64,000 nucleotides of DNA, taken from contig NZ_ATUX01000005.1 in assembly GCF_000420425.1 (NCBI RefSeq), positions 248,001 through 312,000 on the forward strand. Direction: 5' to 3'. The notes below the pieces were generated by a model. It ran no database searches. It saw nothing but the letters and a program-made list of their open reading frames with translations, and was not told where the DNA came from. Numbering within the stretch: the stretch's first letter is position 1; each line of letters opens with the position of its first letter. This document shows, in pieces, positions 17,396 to 27,002 of the stretch. Source of the DNA: Schaalia vaccimaxillae DSM 15804 (GTDB lineage Bacteria > Actinomycetota > Actinomycetes > Actinomycetales > Actinomycetaceae). A program made the translations under genes and the position numbers.

Positions 17396-18241
17396 TCAAA
17401 GGCGGTCAAGAGTGTCGGGATGCGAACCCGTACGACCAGCTTCTCCTTCGTCCAAAGCATCGATTCGGGCAATCTCCTGGTCGCTGAGTTCGAATCCAAA
17501 GACGTCGAGATTTTCTGCCTGGCGTGAGGGTGTCACCGACTTAGGAAACACAACGTCACCGCGCTGTAACGCCCAACGCAGTGCCACCTGCGCGCCCGAA
17601 ACCCCGTGTGCTTGGCCGATTTCAACCAGAGTGGGATCCAATGCGGCTCGTCCTCGTGCCAAAGGAGACCATGCCTGGAAGACCATGCCGTTGGCCTTTG
17701 TGAAGTCGCGGACCTGGCGATTCTGGAAGAAGGGATGCGCTTCTACTTGGACAACATGAGGCGCAACCGTTGCTCGCGACATGACCGTTTCAATATGTTC
17801 AACCTGGTAGTTGGACAAACCGATAGCGAGCGCCCGCCCTTGCCCATGGAATTCTTCGAGGACGGGCCACGGCAGGGCCACGTCTCCTCCGTAGTGCATA
17901 GGCAAAGGCCAGTGGATTAAGAAAAGATCAACGTAATCGATGCGTAGGTCGCGCAGGGTTTGCTCGAAAGACTCGCGGGCAACTTGCGGTTCGTGGTTAC
18001 CGTTATTGAGCTTGGACGTGATGAAGAGTTCCTCGCGCGCAATTCCAGAGTCGGCAATTGCGCGACCGACCTCGTCCTCGTTGCCGTACATCTGAGCGGT
18101 GTCGATGTGGCGGTATCCCAGTTCGAGGGCGCTCGAAACGGCCTCGTACACGCCCTCGGTCACCTTGTAGGTTCCGAAGCCAAACTGGGGCATAAGCCGG
18201 CCGGTGGGCAAGGAAACCTGCGGAATACTGGGTGCGGGCAT
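17396..18241 (-). CDS. aldo/keto reductase
   Basis: NADPH-dependent carbonyl reductase of the AKR5-like bacterial type. The catalytic tetrad can be read: Asp in RHIDTAQMY, Tyr in the same motif, Lys in ITSKLNN and His in LIHWPLP. The NADP-binding end contains VVFPKSVTPSRQAENLD. The ATG at 18241 is preferred because AGGTGA precedes it; a GTG at 18250 is possible. About 281 residues, normal for the family. A second, distinct paralogue lies at 33970-34818. The substrate is not predictable. Confidence 0.92.
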   Translation of the reverse strand: MPAPSIPQVSLPTGRLMPQFGFGTYKVTEGVYEAVSSALELGYRHIDTAQMYGNEDEVGRAIADSGIAREELFITSKLNNGNHEPQVARESFEQTLRDLRIDYVDLFLIHWPLPMHYGGDVALPWPVLEEFHGQGRALAIGLSNYQVEHIETVMSRATVAPHVVQVEAHPFFQNRQVRDFTKANGMVFQAWSPLARGRAALDPTLVEIGQAHGVSGAQVALRWALQRGDVVFPKSVTPSRQAENLDVFGFELSDQEIARIDALDEGEAGRTGSHPDTLDRL

Positions 18242-18300
18242 GACGGTCACCTGACTAGTCGACGGGGAATGAATACGCGAGGGCGCTAACCCTTCGCACT

Positions 18301-20274
18301 TCAGTCTGCCACGGAACCTGGTGCTTGCGCAGGGCCTGCGAACTGGGCGTTGTAGAGGCGCGCGTATGCGCCGTCAGCAGCCAAGAGTTCGTCGTGGGTG
18401 CCGGTTTCAACAACGTCACCGTCTTCCATGACCATGATGACGTCCGCGTCGCGAATGGTGGAAAGGCGGTGAGCAATGACGAACGCTGTGCGGCCTTGGC
18501 GCAAACGCTCCATAGCGCGTTGGATGAGTACCTCTGTTCTGGTATCGACCGAGGACGTGGCTTCGTCCAAGATCAAGATGTCGGGACGGGAAACGAAAGC
18601 TCGCGCTATCGTCAGAAGCTGGCGTTCTCCCTGGGACACCGTGTCCCCGTCGTCGCTTACGCGTGTCGCATATCCATTGGGGAGCTGGCGGATGAGTCGG
18701 TCGGCTGCGGTCTGTCGGGCGGCTTCGACAACCTCGTCGTGAGTGGCTTCGGCAGCGCCGAAAGCAATATTTTCTTCGATGGTGCCGTCGAAGAGCCACG
18801 TATCCTGCAACACCATCCCGATTCTGGCGCGCAGAGAATCCTTGTCGAGGGAACGAATATCGACTCCGTCGAGCAGAATCCGTCCCGAGTCCAATTCGTA
18901 GAAGCGCATTAGCAGGTTCACCAATGTGGTTTTGCCTGCCCCAGTTGGCCCGATAATCGCCACCATTTGGCCCGGCTCAACACTCAGCGACAGATCTTTG
19001 ATGATGGGCTTTCCCGCAACGTAGGAAAAATTCACATGGTCAAAGACCACCGAGCCTCGGGTGTGGCCCTCGACCGGATTGGCTGCATCCTCTTCCATTT
19101 CTTTCGCGTCGAGGAACTCGAAGACCCGCTCAGCTGACGCCACGCCCGACTGCAAAGAGTTTGCCATTGAAGCCAACTGGCCGATGGGCTGAGTGAATTG
19201 ACGCGAATACTGAATGAAAGCCTGAACCTGACCAAGGGACATCGATCCCGAAGCGACCATGAGGCCACCGCCCACAGCGACGATCACATAGGACAGGTTC
19301 GAGATCAGATTCATGAAGGGCATCACCAGATTCGAAATGAATTGGGCTGCAAAACTCGAACGATACAAACGAGAATTTGCCTGAGTGAAGGAATCGGTGA
19401 ACTCATCTGCTAACCCGTATAAGGCAAGGACCTCGTGGCCGGTAATAGATTCCTCAACCAGGTCAGACACGTCACCCGTCGACTTCCATTGTTGGCGGAA
19501 TTGGGGCTGGGCGCGCGACATGAGGACGCCAGACAAGACCACGCCCAAGGGGATGACGATCAATGCCAGGATGGTGAGCTTGCCTGACAGGGTGAGCATC
19601 ATGGCGAAGATGCCGATGACAGTCAGGATTGCTTGGAAGAACTGCGAAAGAGTCTGGTTGAGGGTCTGCGTAACGTTATCAACGTCGTTGGAAACCCTTG
19701 ACATGAGGTCGCCGCGTGACTGTGAATCCAGGTAAGACAATGGGAGGCGTTCAATCTTGGATTGAATCTGGTCGCGCATCCGCCAACCCATGTTCTGAAT
19801 GATGATGCGAATAATCCAACCGCCCAAGAAAGAAATGAGTGCGGAAGCTGCATAGATGGCACAGCACGCCAGCAAGATGTGGCCGAGTTCATCGAAGTCG
19901 ATGCCGACTCCTGGCATGACATCCATGGCGGAGAGCATGTCGGCCAGTCGGTCGTTCCCCTGGTCGCGCAAGGCAGCGACGGCCGCGTCTTTCGAGGGGG
20001 CGTCGGCGATCATTCGTCCAACGACACCGTTAAAGACGGTATCGGTTGCCTGGCCGAGAATTCGTGGAGCAATGACCGACAGGGCAACAGAAATTGTGGA
20101 AGCAATGATGGTGAGTAATACGAGCCAACGGTCGGGCGTTAGACGGCCTAAGAGTCGGATGAAGGAGCCCTTGAAGTCTTGAGACTTTTCAGTTGCGCCC
20201 ATTGCGCCGTGTGGGCCACGCATGCCGGGGCCACGCCCGGCAGGTCTGCGCTGTGCATGCCGGTTGGTACTCAT
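18301..20274 (-). CDS. ABC exporter half-transporter (canonical catalytic NBD, non-canonical signature)
   Basis: The 657-residue type IV exporter subunit has an N-terminal six-helix membrane domain (about residues 50-370) and a C-terminal ATPase. The Walker A is GPTGAGKTT, Walker B with catalytic Glu is LILDEATSSVD, and the H-loop is VIAHRLSTI, so its own site residues are intact. Its signature VSQGERQL replaces LSGGQ. In heterodimeric exporters a non-canonical signature faces the degenerate site of the partner, exactly what the upstream gene shows. It overlaps that gene by four bases (ATGA). An extra N-terminal Gly/Arg-rich stretch precedes the membrane domain. Substrate unknown. Confidence 0.93.
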   Translation of the reverse strand: MSTNRHAQRRPAGRGPGMRGPHGAMGATEKSQDFKGSFIRLLGRLTPDRWLVLLTIIASTISVALSVIAPRILGQATDTVFNGVVGRMIADAPSKDAAVAALRDQGNDRLADMLSAMDVMPGVGIDFDELGHILLACCAIYAASALISFLGGWIIRIIIQNMGWRMRDQIQSKIERLPLSYLDSQSRGDLMSRVSNDVDNVTQTLNQTLSQFFQAILTVIGIFAMMLTLSGKLTILALIVIPLGVVLSGVLMSRAQPQFRQQWKSTGDVSDLVEESITGHEVLALYGLADEFTDSFTQANSRLYRSSFAAQFISNLVMPFMNLISNLSYVIVAVGGGLMVASGSMSLGQVQAFIQYSRQFTQPIGQLASMANSLQSGVASAERVFEFLDAKEMEEDAANPVEGHTRGSVVFDHVNFSYVAGKPIIKDLSLSVEPGQMVAIIGPTGAGKTTLVNLLMRFYELDSGRILLDGVDIRSLDKDSLRARIGMVLQDTWLFDGTIEENIAFGAAEATHDEVVEAARQTAADRLIRQLPNGYATRVSDDGDTVSQGERQLLTIARAFVSRPDILILDEATSSVDTRTEVLIQRAMERLRQGRTAFVIAHRLSTIRDADVIMVMEDGDVVETGTHDELLAADGAYARLYNAQFAGPAQAPGSVAD

Positions 20275-22016
20275 GCTGCCTCCTCTTCGCTCATCTGGGA
20301 GTCAACGATTTCTTTGTATGTGGCGCATGAAGTCAGGAGCTCTTGGTGCTTGCCGCGACCGACGATGTGCCCGTCCTCGAGGACGAGTATTTGGTCGGCG
20401 TTCCGAATCGTTGCCACCCTTTGACCCACGATGAGGACGGCGGCCCCATCCGTGTAGCGCGGAAGACTCAAACGCAGACGGGCATCGGTGGCGTAGTCCA
20501 GAGCCGAGAAGGAATCATCGAAGATGTAAAGGTCAGCTTGGCGGTAAAGGGCTCGGGCAATGGCTAGGCGTTGGCGCTGCCCACCTGAGAAGTTTGAACC
20601 ACCGGCCTCGACCTCGTGGTCGATTCCGTCGGCGAAAGAGGAAACAAATTCGCTGGCTTGCGCGCCCTCGAGTGCCCACTGGACGCGTTCACGCTGGGCA
20701 GCATCTGGATTCTTCGTTCCCGAGACCGTGGTCGCGATGGACCCCGAGAACAGGTAGGTGTGCTGGGGGACAACGGCGATGCGCGAACGGACGTCGGCAA
20801 GGGAGAGTGCGGTCAGCGGGATTCCCGAGGCCGTGACAGCCCCCTGCGACGGGTCCATCATCCGAGGTAGGAGATTAACCAGAGTGGTCTTGCCCGACGC
20901 AGTAGCCCCAATGATCGCGGTGGTTGTTCCGGGTGCGAGGCTCACGCTGATGTTTTCTAAGACGGCTTCTTCAGCTCCCGGATACCGCAGAGTGACATTT
21001 TCCAGTGCGAAAGCCCAGGTTTTCGAAGGCGACTGGGCCCGCTCGCGCGGCGCAGGATCACAAATTGTTGGAGCGTGTTTGACAACGGCTTGGATCCTCT
21101 TGGCGGAGACGTTAGCTCGCGGAACCATAATGAAGATCATCGCCGCCATCATCACGGCCTGGGAGATCATGGCAACGTAGGTGATGAAAGCGGTTAATTC
21201 CCCTACCTGCATCTGCCCGGAATCAATGAGATCAGCACCGAACCATTGGACAGCAACGGTTGACAGTGAAATCACAATGGTGACGGCGGGGAACATGATG
21301 GCAAAGCAGGTTCCGATTTTCAGGGCTACCGAGCGCAGCCGGTCATTGGCGCCGCTGTAGCGCTGGCGGATAAAGGTTTGGCGTACGAATGCCCGGATTA
21401 CTCGAATGCCAGCGAGTTCTTCTCGTAGCACCGTGTTCATGTCGTCGATGCGTTCTTGTTGAAGTTGGAAGAGGGGAGCCAGACGCCTCATGATGAGTGC
21501 GATGATCAATGCGAGTACTGGCACGAGGACGGCCAGAAGCCACGAGAGTCGAAGATTTTGATTGAGTGCTTGAATGACACCGCCGACGCCCATAATGGGT
21601 GCGCCGATCATGACTGAGAAGGTCAGCAGAGTGGTCATCTGGACCTGTTGAACATCGTTGGTGGAACGGGTGATCAGCGACGCTCCGCCGAAGGCGTGGA
21701 AGTCTTGGCTGGAAAAAGTGTGGATGTGGGTAAATAGGCGGTGGCGCAGTGTGGCTCCTAGCGACATGGCTAGACGTGCGCCGAGGTAAATAGCGATAGC
21801 AGTGCAGATCATTTGGCCAGCTGCGATAACTAACATTTGCAGGCCGAGTTGCCAGATGAGGTCGGTGTCTCCGGTGGCCACTCCCTCGTCGATAATGCGT
21901 GCATTGAGGTTGGGCAGTTCGAGGGCGGCAATGGTTGCTGCGATCTGCAAGACAATGATTGCCAGAACTTCCCAGATTCGTTTTTTAAGGTGCTGCCATG
22001 CCAGTGTCAGGAGCAT
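20271..22016 (-). CDS. ABC exporter half-transporter with degenerate NBD
   Basis: The 581-residue partner has an N-terminal exporter membrane domain and an ATPase with normal Walker A (GATASGKTT) and signature (FSGGQRQRLAIARAL). Its Walker B reads YIFDDSFSALD, with Asp in place of the catalytic Glu, and its switch motif reads IVGQRVATI, with Gln in place of His. This is the pattern of the degenerate half of TM287/288-type heterodimers. It is first in a two-gene operon. An AAGGA site is close to the ATG, and an 8-bp palindrome lies 25 bases upstream of the start. Confidence 0.93.
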   Translation of the reverse strand: MLLTLAWQHLKKRIWEVLAIIVLQIAATIAALELPNLNARIIDEGVATGDTDLIWQLGLQMLVIAAGQMICTAIAIYLGARLAMSLGATLRHRLFTHIHTFSSQDFHAFGGASLITRSTNDVQQVQMTTLLTFSVMIGAPIMGVGGVIQALNQNLRLSWLLAVLVPVLALIIALIMRRLAPLFQLQQERIDDMNTVLREELAGIRVIRAFVRQTFIRQRYSGANDRLRSVALKIGTCFAIMFPAVTIVISLSTVAVQWFGADLIDSGQMQVGELTAFITYVAMISQAVMMAAMIFIMVPRANVSAKRIQAVVKHAPTICDPAPRERAQSPSKTWAFALENVTLRYPGAEEAVLENISVSLAPGTTTAIIGATASGKTTLVNLLPRMMDPSQGAVTASGIPLTALSLADVRSRIAVVPQHTYLFSGSIATTVSGTKNPDAAQRERVQWALEGAQASEFVSSFADGIDHEVEAGGSNFSGGQRQRLAIARALYRQADLYIFDDSFSALDYATDARLRLSLPRYTDGAAVLIVGQRVATIRNADQILVLEDGHIVGRGKHQELLTSCATYKEIVDSQMSEEEAA

Positions 22017-22040
22017 GTTCCTTGCTTTCGTAAAAACTTG

Positions 22041-22060
22041 ATTTTCAGGTTACTGAAAAT
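22041..22060. promoter_or_regulatory. operator-like palindrome upstream of the ABC exporter operon
   Basis: ATTTTCAG (22041-22048) and CTGAAAAT (22053-22060) are perfect inverted repeats separated by GTTA. The site lies in the 118-base region between divergent starts at 22016 and 22135. It is too AT-rich for a terminator and has the size of a MarR- or TetR-type operator; the binding regulator is not known, though a PadR gene lies 0.9 kb away. Confidence 0.55.
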
Positions 22061-22134
22061 TGTAGATCTGGCCGACAACGATCAGCTTGTGAAGCTGTGT
22101 TTTGGGTGGCGACTCACACGGATATGATCGACCT

Positions 22135-22806
22135 ATGGCTTGTTCTCCTCGTCCTCGTACCGCTGCCTTCACAAGCGAACAGATCGAACTCGGCCTCTTC
22201 CTCCTCATCGCTCATGCATACTCGGCGCGTATCGAGGTCGGTTCCCCTCAGGTTGATCCCGTGATCCAAGGAGTGCTGGGGAAAGTTCTCGGAAAGAACG
22301 GACTTGGTGATGCGCAAGTTGCGCAGGCGTGTGCCGCGATCCAGGCGGCCCGCAAGGCCGTAGAAGGGGGGTGGTGTCCAAGCGTGTCGGCAGGGCGAAT
22401 TGATGAAGCTCGCAAGGAACTTCTAGCCCAGTGGGGAGTGGAATCAAGTAAGGGGGCGCTGATCTGGCCGCCCGCCTCGCGAACGATCGCTGTGCGGCTG
22501 GGGCAAGGGAGCTGGGCCGATGCTCTGGCTGCATTTTCAATCCCTGTTTCCAATCTGGGGCGTCAGCGCGGCTCGGGGCGTTTTGGCCCCGAGGAGATTC
22601 GACGGGCAATTCGTCACTACTTAGACAGTTTGGATGAGGGTAAAGGGGTGGCAAGTTTTGCGGGATACAGCCAGTGGGCTGAGGAGGCGCGAGCTCGTGG
22701 AGATGTTCAAATCCCTTCTCCTGCAACGGTTCGTCAACGATATGGCACCTGGGCAAAAGCGTTGGGTGACGTTGAGGTTGAATGTGTGGTAAAAAATGGG
22801 GTGTAG
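22135..22806 (+). CDS. protein with two HNH/homing-endonuclease-associated repeat-like modules
   Basis: Started at the ATG at 22135, the product has 223 residues. The C-terminal half contains two copies of a module ending in a conserved Ser/Thr-Trp-x-x-Ala-Leu: SRTIAVRLGQGSWADALAAF (about residue 116) and SPATVRQRYGTWAKALG near the C-terminus. This is the layout of the homing-endonuclease-associated repeat, a DNA-binding-like element normally attached to nucleases. No nuclease motif is seen here. The N-terminal half is helical with no recognised domain. A DNA-binding role is an inference. Confidence 0.6.
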   Translation: MACSPRPRTAAFTSEQIELGLFLLIAHAYSARIEVGSPQVDPVIQGVLGKVLGKNGLGDAQVAQACAAIQAARKAVEGGWCPSVSAGRIDEARKELLAQWGVESSKGALIWPPASRTIAVRLGQGSWADALAAFSIPVSNLGRQRGSGRFGPEEIRRAIRHYLDSLDEGKGVASFAGYSQWAEEARARGDVQIPSPATVRQRYGTWAKALGDVEVECVVKNGV

Positions 22807-22915
22807 GCCACTAAAATATTGTCGGGCTAACGTTTTGTCAACATCACGGGTTACGATGGCTCAATCTGAATGAAGCCCTGTGGTCGTTTCGCAGCGACCT
22901 TGAAAGTGAGATCTG

Positions 22916-23521
22916 ATGTCTGTTCGCAACGCTCTACTGGCACTCGTAGCCCAGCAGCCCGCTGGCGTCTATCGCCTCAAGCAGATGTTTGAAGAACAGA
23001 CTTGCGGAGCTTGGCCTCTGAACATCGGACAGGTCTACCAAACGATGCAGCGCCTCGAGCGCGACGGACATGTCATGTCCCACGCAGAAACAAATGCGGG
23101 ACGCGACTCTGAGGTCTTTGAACTCACCGACACAGGCCGTGACGTTCTGGCTGAATGGTGGTCCACGCCTGTCGCCCGCGAACACCCCGAACGCGATGAA
23201 CTTGTCATGAAACTTGCTGTGGCTGCCGCAGACCCAACGGTTGATGTCGCCTCCCTAATCCAGACCCAACGTCGCGCGACGCTGACCGCTCTGCGTGACA
23301 TCACACGGCTCAAGTCCAGTGCAGACGACTCCGAGTTGGCTTGGAAACTGATCCTTGAACGTCATGTCTTCGACCTCGAAGCAGAACTGAATTGGCTTGA
23401 CCACATCGAGTCGGGTGCAGTGTCCGAGGCCGCCCGCCGCGCCGCCTTCGCTGCAGCCAAGGGCCGCTCCGCAACGTGGGCAGGCGTGGAATCTATGATT
23501 GCTGAGCACACGATCGTCTAA
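22916..23521 (+). CDS. PadR-family transcriptional regulator
   Basis: The 201-residue protein has an N-terminal winged helix (ALLALVAQQPAGVYRLKQMFEE, then QVYQTMQRLERDGHV and VFELTDTGRDVL) and a C-terminal helical dimerisation domain of the Vir type. Its stop overlaps the next ATG (TAATG), so it is probably co-translated with the ABC ATPase it likely controls. PadR regulators of this layout commonly repress efflux pumps until a drug or lipid ligand binds. Confidence 0.9.
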   Translation: MSVRNALLALVAQQPAGVYRLKQMFEEQTCGAWPLNIGQVYQTMQRLERDGHVMSHAETNAGRDSEVFELTDTGRDVLAEWWSTPVAREHPERDELVMKLAVAAADPTVDVASLIQTQRRATLTALRDITRLKSSADDSELAWKLILERHVFDLEAELNWLDHIESGAVSEAARRAAFAAAKGRSATWAGVESMIAEHTIV

Positions 23522-24249
23522 TGAGTCTTGCACCGGTCCCCTTACAGATGGCCGGCGTCGGACATGAGTACGGCACCGGCCGCGCAACCCTCAGAGCGCT
23601 CGACGGAATTGACCTCGAAGTCAAGCCCGGCGAGCTTCTCGCTGTCATGGGGCCCAGCGGGTCGGGCAAAAGCACGCTACTGAGTATCGCTGGCGGACTC
23701 GAAAGTCCCATGGAAGGCACAGTGATCGTTAACGGAGTCAATCTCTCCTCACTCGACTCCGTCGAGCGTGCACGCATCCGCAGACAGTCCATCGGATACG
23801 TCTTCCAAAACTACAACCTCATCCCTTCCCTGTCGGCTGTAGAAAACGTTGAAATGCCTCTGCAGCTCGACGGCATCAGCACAAGAAAGGCTCGTCACGC
23901 GGCCCTCGTTGCCCTCGGAGAAGTTGGCGTCGCTGACTTGGCCGATCGCTTCCCTGAAACTTTGTCTGGTGGACAACAGCAACGCATTGCGATTGCTCGT
24001 GCCCTCGTCGGACGCCGGTCAATTATCCTTGCCGATGAACCTACCGGAGCCCTCGACTCCAATACTGGCGAACAAGTGATGATGACGCTGCGCGACCACA
24101 TTGACGCCGGAGCAGCGGGCATCCTCGTCACCCACGAAGCACGTTTTGCGGCCTGGGCAGACCGCACCGTCTTTCTGCGCGACGGACGCATCGTTGACCG
24201 TTCCCGCACAGACACCATGGCGGAGCTCTTCAAGCCGGCGCGATCATGA
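23521..24249 (+). CDS. ABC transporter ATP-binding protein (MacB/LolD type)
   Basis: The 242-residue ATPase has Walker A GPSGSGKST, Q-loop YVFQNYNLIP, signature LSGGQQQRIAIARAL, Walker B IILADEPTGALD and switch VTHEARFA. The segment after Walker B (GALDSNTG) is diagnostic for the MacB/LolD/FtsE group that drives mechanotransmission rather than classic transport. It is coupled on both sides: TAATG with padR and ATGA with the permease. Confidence 0.94.
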   Translation: MSLAPVPLQMAGVGHEYGTGRATLRALDGIDLEVKPGELLAVMGPSGSGKSTLLSIAGGLESPMEGTVIVNGVNLSSLDSVERARIRRQSIGYVFQNYNLIPSLSAVENVEMPLQLDGISTRKARHAALVALGEVGVADLADRFPETLSGGQQQRIAIARALVGRRSIILADEPTGALDSNTGEQVMMTLRDHIDAGAAGILVTHEARFAAWADRTVFLRDGRIVDRSRTDTMAELFKPARS

Positions 24250-26975
24250 CCGCCATGTTTTCGCGGCTGAGAATCCTGGGGCGTCGTTGGGGTGTTGCTT
24301 TACGCGTCACCCGCAGAGGAATCCTGCATGACAAAGGCAGATCCCTATCAGCCGTGGTGGTTATCGCTCTGCCTATTGTCTTAGCCATCTCCTCCATTAA
24401 TCTGTGGGGTGCTCTGGGGTCGCCCAGATACGCTGCATCCCAGCGGCTGGGGGACAACTCGTCGGTACAAGCAGTCGTGTCACGTTTATCGTTGGGGCCA
24501 ATCCAGCAAGATGCCACCGCTGAATCTGTGATCAGCGTCGACACGGCTCCGGTTGTTGACGTCAGCCTGGAAGACTTTACCCACCTCATTCCCGTAGGTA
24601 ATACGACTGTCGCCGTCGACTTCCTCTACCAGGTGACCACCCAGGTTCGAGGGCGCAATGTGCAGGTCGTCATTCCTTCAGCGGAGCAGACTGCATCACT
24701 GGATGCTCCCGGAATTGATATCGACGCATCAGGGCGGCTGGAAGCAGGGCAAGCTGTTCTGAGCCGAGACGTCGCCGAACAGATTAGTGCTGCGCCAGGA
24801 GACATCATTGACCTCTCCGTTGAGGTAGAAGTTGGTCGATTCTCCGAACGTATTACAGGCAACGCTGAGGTTGCTCAGATCATCGAAGGTGAAACTCGGC
24901 GTCTCATTGTCGGCGACTCAACGTTGGATGTTGATCGGCTGAACATTGCGGGGAAGACCTATACGTCGTGGTACGTCGTGGGTGTGACACCGGTGAACTG
25001 GCAGGACATTGAGGACTTGAACAAACTTGGTTTTGTTGCAATCTCCAGGTCTGTGCTCGCCGACCCGCCGACTTTAGACGAGTTGCCTTCCGCGGTCGCC
25101 ACGCATCGGTCTGCGGCTCCCATTTTTAACCCGTGGCAGTTTTTGCTTATTGTTGCTGGGGTTTTGCTGATCCTCGTCGAAATGGTGCTGCTGGTTTCCC
25201 CAATCTTTACAGTGACGCAAAGATCAACGATGCGCACGGTTGCGATGATTGCTGCCAACGGTGGTGACCGGCAAGATCAGCGGCGTTTGATGATTGCCCA
25301 CGGTGTGCTTATTGGCAATGCTGCGGCTGTCGTCTCAACCGCTCTGTCGATAGCAGTGGCCTTTGGTATTGGTGCCTACCTCGGACTTGGAATCACGATC
25401 ATTCCGCTGTGGACGCTGTTCCTGGCGTTCGCGCTTCCGGTGGCTTTGTCAGTGGTTGCGTCTTTGACGCCAGCGAAGTCCTCTGCGCAGATGGATGCCT
25501 CTGCGGTAATCTTGGGGCGAACCTGGATGCCTTCTCGTCTGGTTAGACGTCAGATCGCCTATCCGATCATGCTGCTTGCAGCTTTGCCCATTCTGATCGC
25601 TAGTGCCTGGAGTGGCCACGTGATCCTCTTGATTCTGGGCGTCACTTTACTTGAAGCCGGTTTAATCGGTTCCTTACCGTACATCATTAAACAATGGTCA
25701 AGTCCGCTGCCGACCGCTTCCATGAGTTCAAGACTTGCTTTGCGTGACGCGGTGCGTAATGGACACCGCACATTCCCAGCGATGGGGTCCATTCTCACGA
25801 CAGTTTTTGTGGCCAGCGCTCTGCTGATTACCCTCTCCTCAACTAATGCCGCTGCGTGGAAAGTCCACGCCCATGTGGGTCAGCACGGGCAGGTGTTTGT
25901 GACCGGTATTGATCCGGCTGATTCCATCCAACACGCACGTCAGATCCAAGACCGAGCTACACAAGCGCTTCAGCGTGAACGCTCAGTTTCTGATTCGGTT
26001 GTCATGCAGGGGCTGACGTGGAAGTCAGGGGTAAACGGTCCCGAGGTCATTGTTGAGGCTGTATCTGGTCTGGACGGCTCCACTGTATCGCTGTCGGATG
26101 AGGCTCCTGCCATGGCGGAGTTGGACTTGGCCTACATCGTGGACGATGGTTCTTATCTTCAAGCGTCGGGACTGCTTGGGGATGATGAGTTGGTTGACGT
26201 GGTGACCACCCTTGAAAGAGGCGGGGTACTGGTGCCGGAGGAACATCTGGTATCCGGAAGAGGAACCGCAACGATTCGTAGCGTTGAAATTGAAGATACG
26301 TTGATTGCATCCGTGGTACAAGGTGGTCAAGTATCTGATCCCCAGGTGCTGGTGTCTCAAGATTTTGAGGCGGCCGTCTTTGATAGTGTCAATGTGATCG
26401 TCCTGTCTCCCCAGGCAGCTTCGGAACTCAAAGTGCCGGTTCGTCCTCTCGGTGCTCTGGTGACTTTGGGAAAACCTGTGAATACCTTTGAAGCCGCGGG
26501 TATGGAGTCTCGGATTTCTCAGCAGGTTGTTGGTGCTTCGATTAACGTAATAGCGCCGTCACCTACCGCGGTGTTGCTACCGTATTTGGCTGCGTTGGTG
26601 GCACTGGTTGCGGCAGCTGGAACTGTGGCGATGGTGATTGTCTTGTCGTCCTCGGACATGCGCCCAGATCTGGATATTTTGGATGTGCTGGGTGCCCAGC
26701 CGCAGATGCGACGCAAGGTTACGACCTACCAGGGATTGCACTTGGCATTGACGTGTATTCCGGTGGCTGTGCTTTCGGGTCTGATCGCCGGAGTCCTTGC
26801 GGTTGTGTCTTTGGACCGTTCTGGCATCTTCACTTCTCAGGTGGGATCGATGGTCCCGGTGATCCCGTGGGTTGCATTGGTGGGAATGCTCATTGGGATG
26901 CCTCTTGTGGCGGCGGTTGTCGCATTTGTTTTGACTCCACGCCGCCAAGAGAGACTGCGCAGGATCAACTCCTAA
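24246..26975 (+). CDS. FtsX-like ABC transporter permease
   Basis: The 909-residue membrane protein has an N-terminal helix (about 30-52), a first large extracellular domain (about 60-290), three helices followed by a second membrane set, a second extracellular domain (about 540-760) and three C-terminal helices. This is the doubled FtsX layout of MacB-like permeases that act with a separate LolD-like ATPase. With the PadR gene it forms a three-gene unit likely exporting or sensing an amphiphilic compound or peptide. It converges on the S4 gene 27 bases away. Confidence 0.9.
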   Translation: MTAMFSRLRILGRRWGVALRVTRRGILHDKGRSLSAVVVIALPIVLAISSINLWGALGSPRYAASQRLGDNSSVQAVVSRLSLGPIQQDATAESVISVDTAPVVDVSLEDFTHLIPVGNTTVAVDFLYQVTTQVRGRNVQVVIPSAEQTASLDAPGIDIDASGRLEAGQAVLSRDVAEQISAAPGDIIDLSVEVEVGRFSERITGNAEVAQIIEGETRRLIVGDSTLDVDRLNIAGKTYTSWYVVGVTPVNWQDIEDLNKLGFVAISRSVLADPPTLDELPSAVATHRSAAPIFNPWQFLLIVAGVLLILVEMVLLVSPIFTVTQRSTMRTVAMIAANGGDRQDQRRLMIAHGVLIGNAAAVVSTALSIAVAFGIGAYLGLGITIIPLWTLFLAFALPVALSVVASLTPAKSSAQMDASAVILGRTWMPSRLVRRQIAYPIMLLAALPILIASAWSGHVILLILGVTLLEAGLIGSLPYIIKQWSSPLPTASMSSRLALRDAVRNGHRTFPAMGSILTTVFVASALLITLSSTNAAAWKVHAHVGQHGQVFVTGIDPADSIQHARQIQDRATQALQRERSVSDSVVMQGLTWKSGVNGPEVIVEAVSGLDGSTVSLSDEAPAMAELDLAYIVDDGSYLQASGLLGDDELVDVVTTLERGGVLVPEEHLVSGRGTATIRSVEIEDTLIASVVQGGQVSDPQVLVSQDFEAAVFDSVNVIVLSPQAASELKVPVRPLGALVTLGKPVNTFEAAGMESRISQQVVGASINVIAPSPTAVLLPYLAALVALVAAAGTVAMVIVLSSSDMRPDLDILDVLGAQPQMRRKVTTYQGLHLALTCIPVAVLSGLIAGVLAVVSLDRSGIFTSQVGSMVPVIPWVALVGMLIGMPLVAAVVAFVLTPRRQERLRRINS

Positions 26976-27002
26976 GTGTTGAGGCTTCCGGCAGTGTTGG
27001 CG

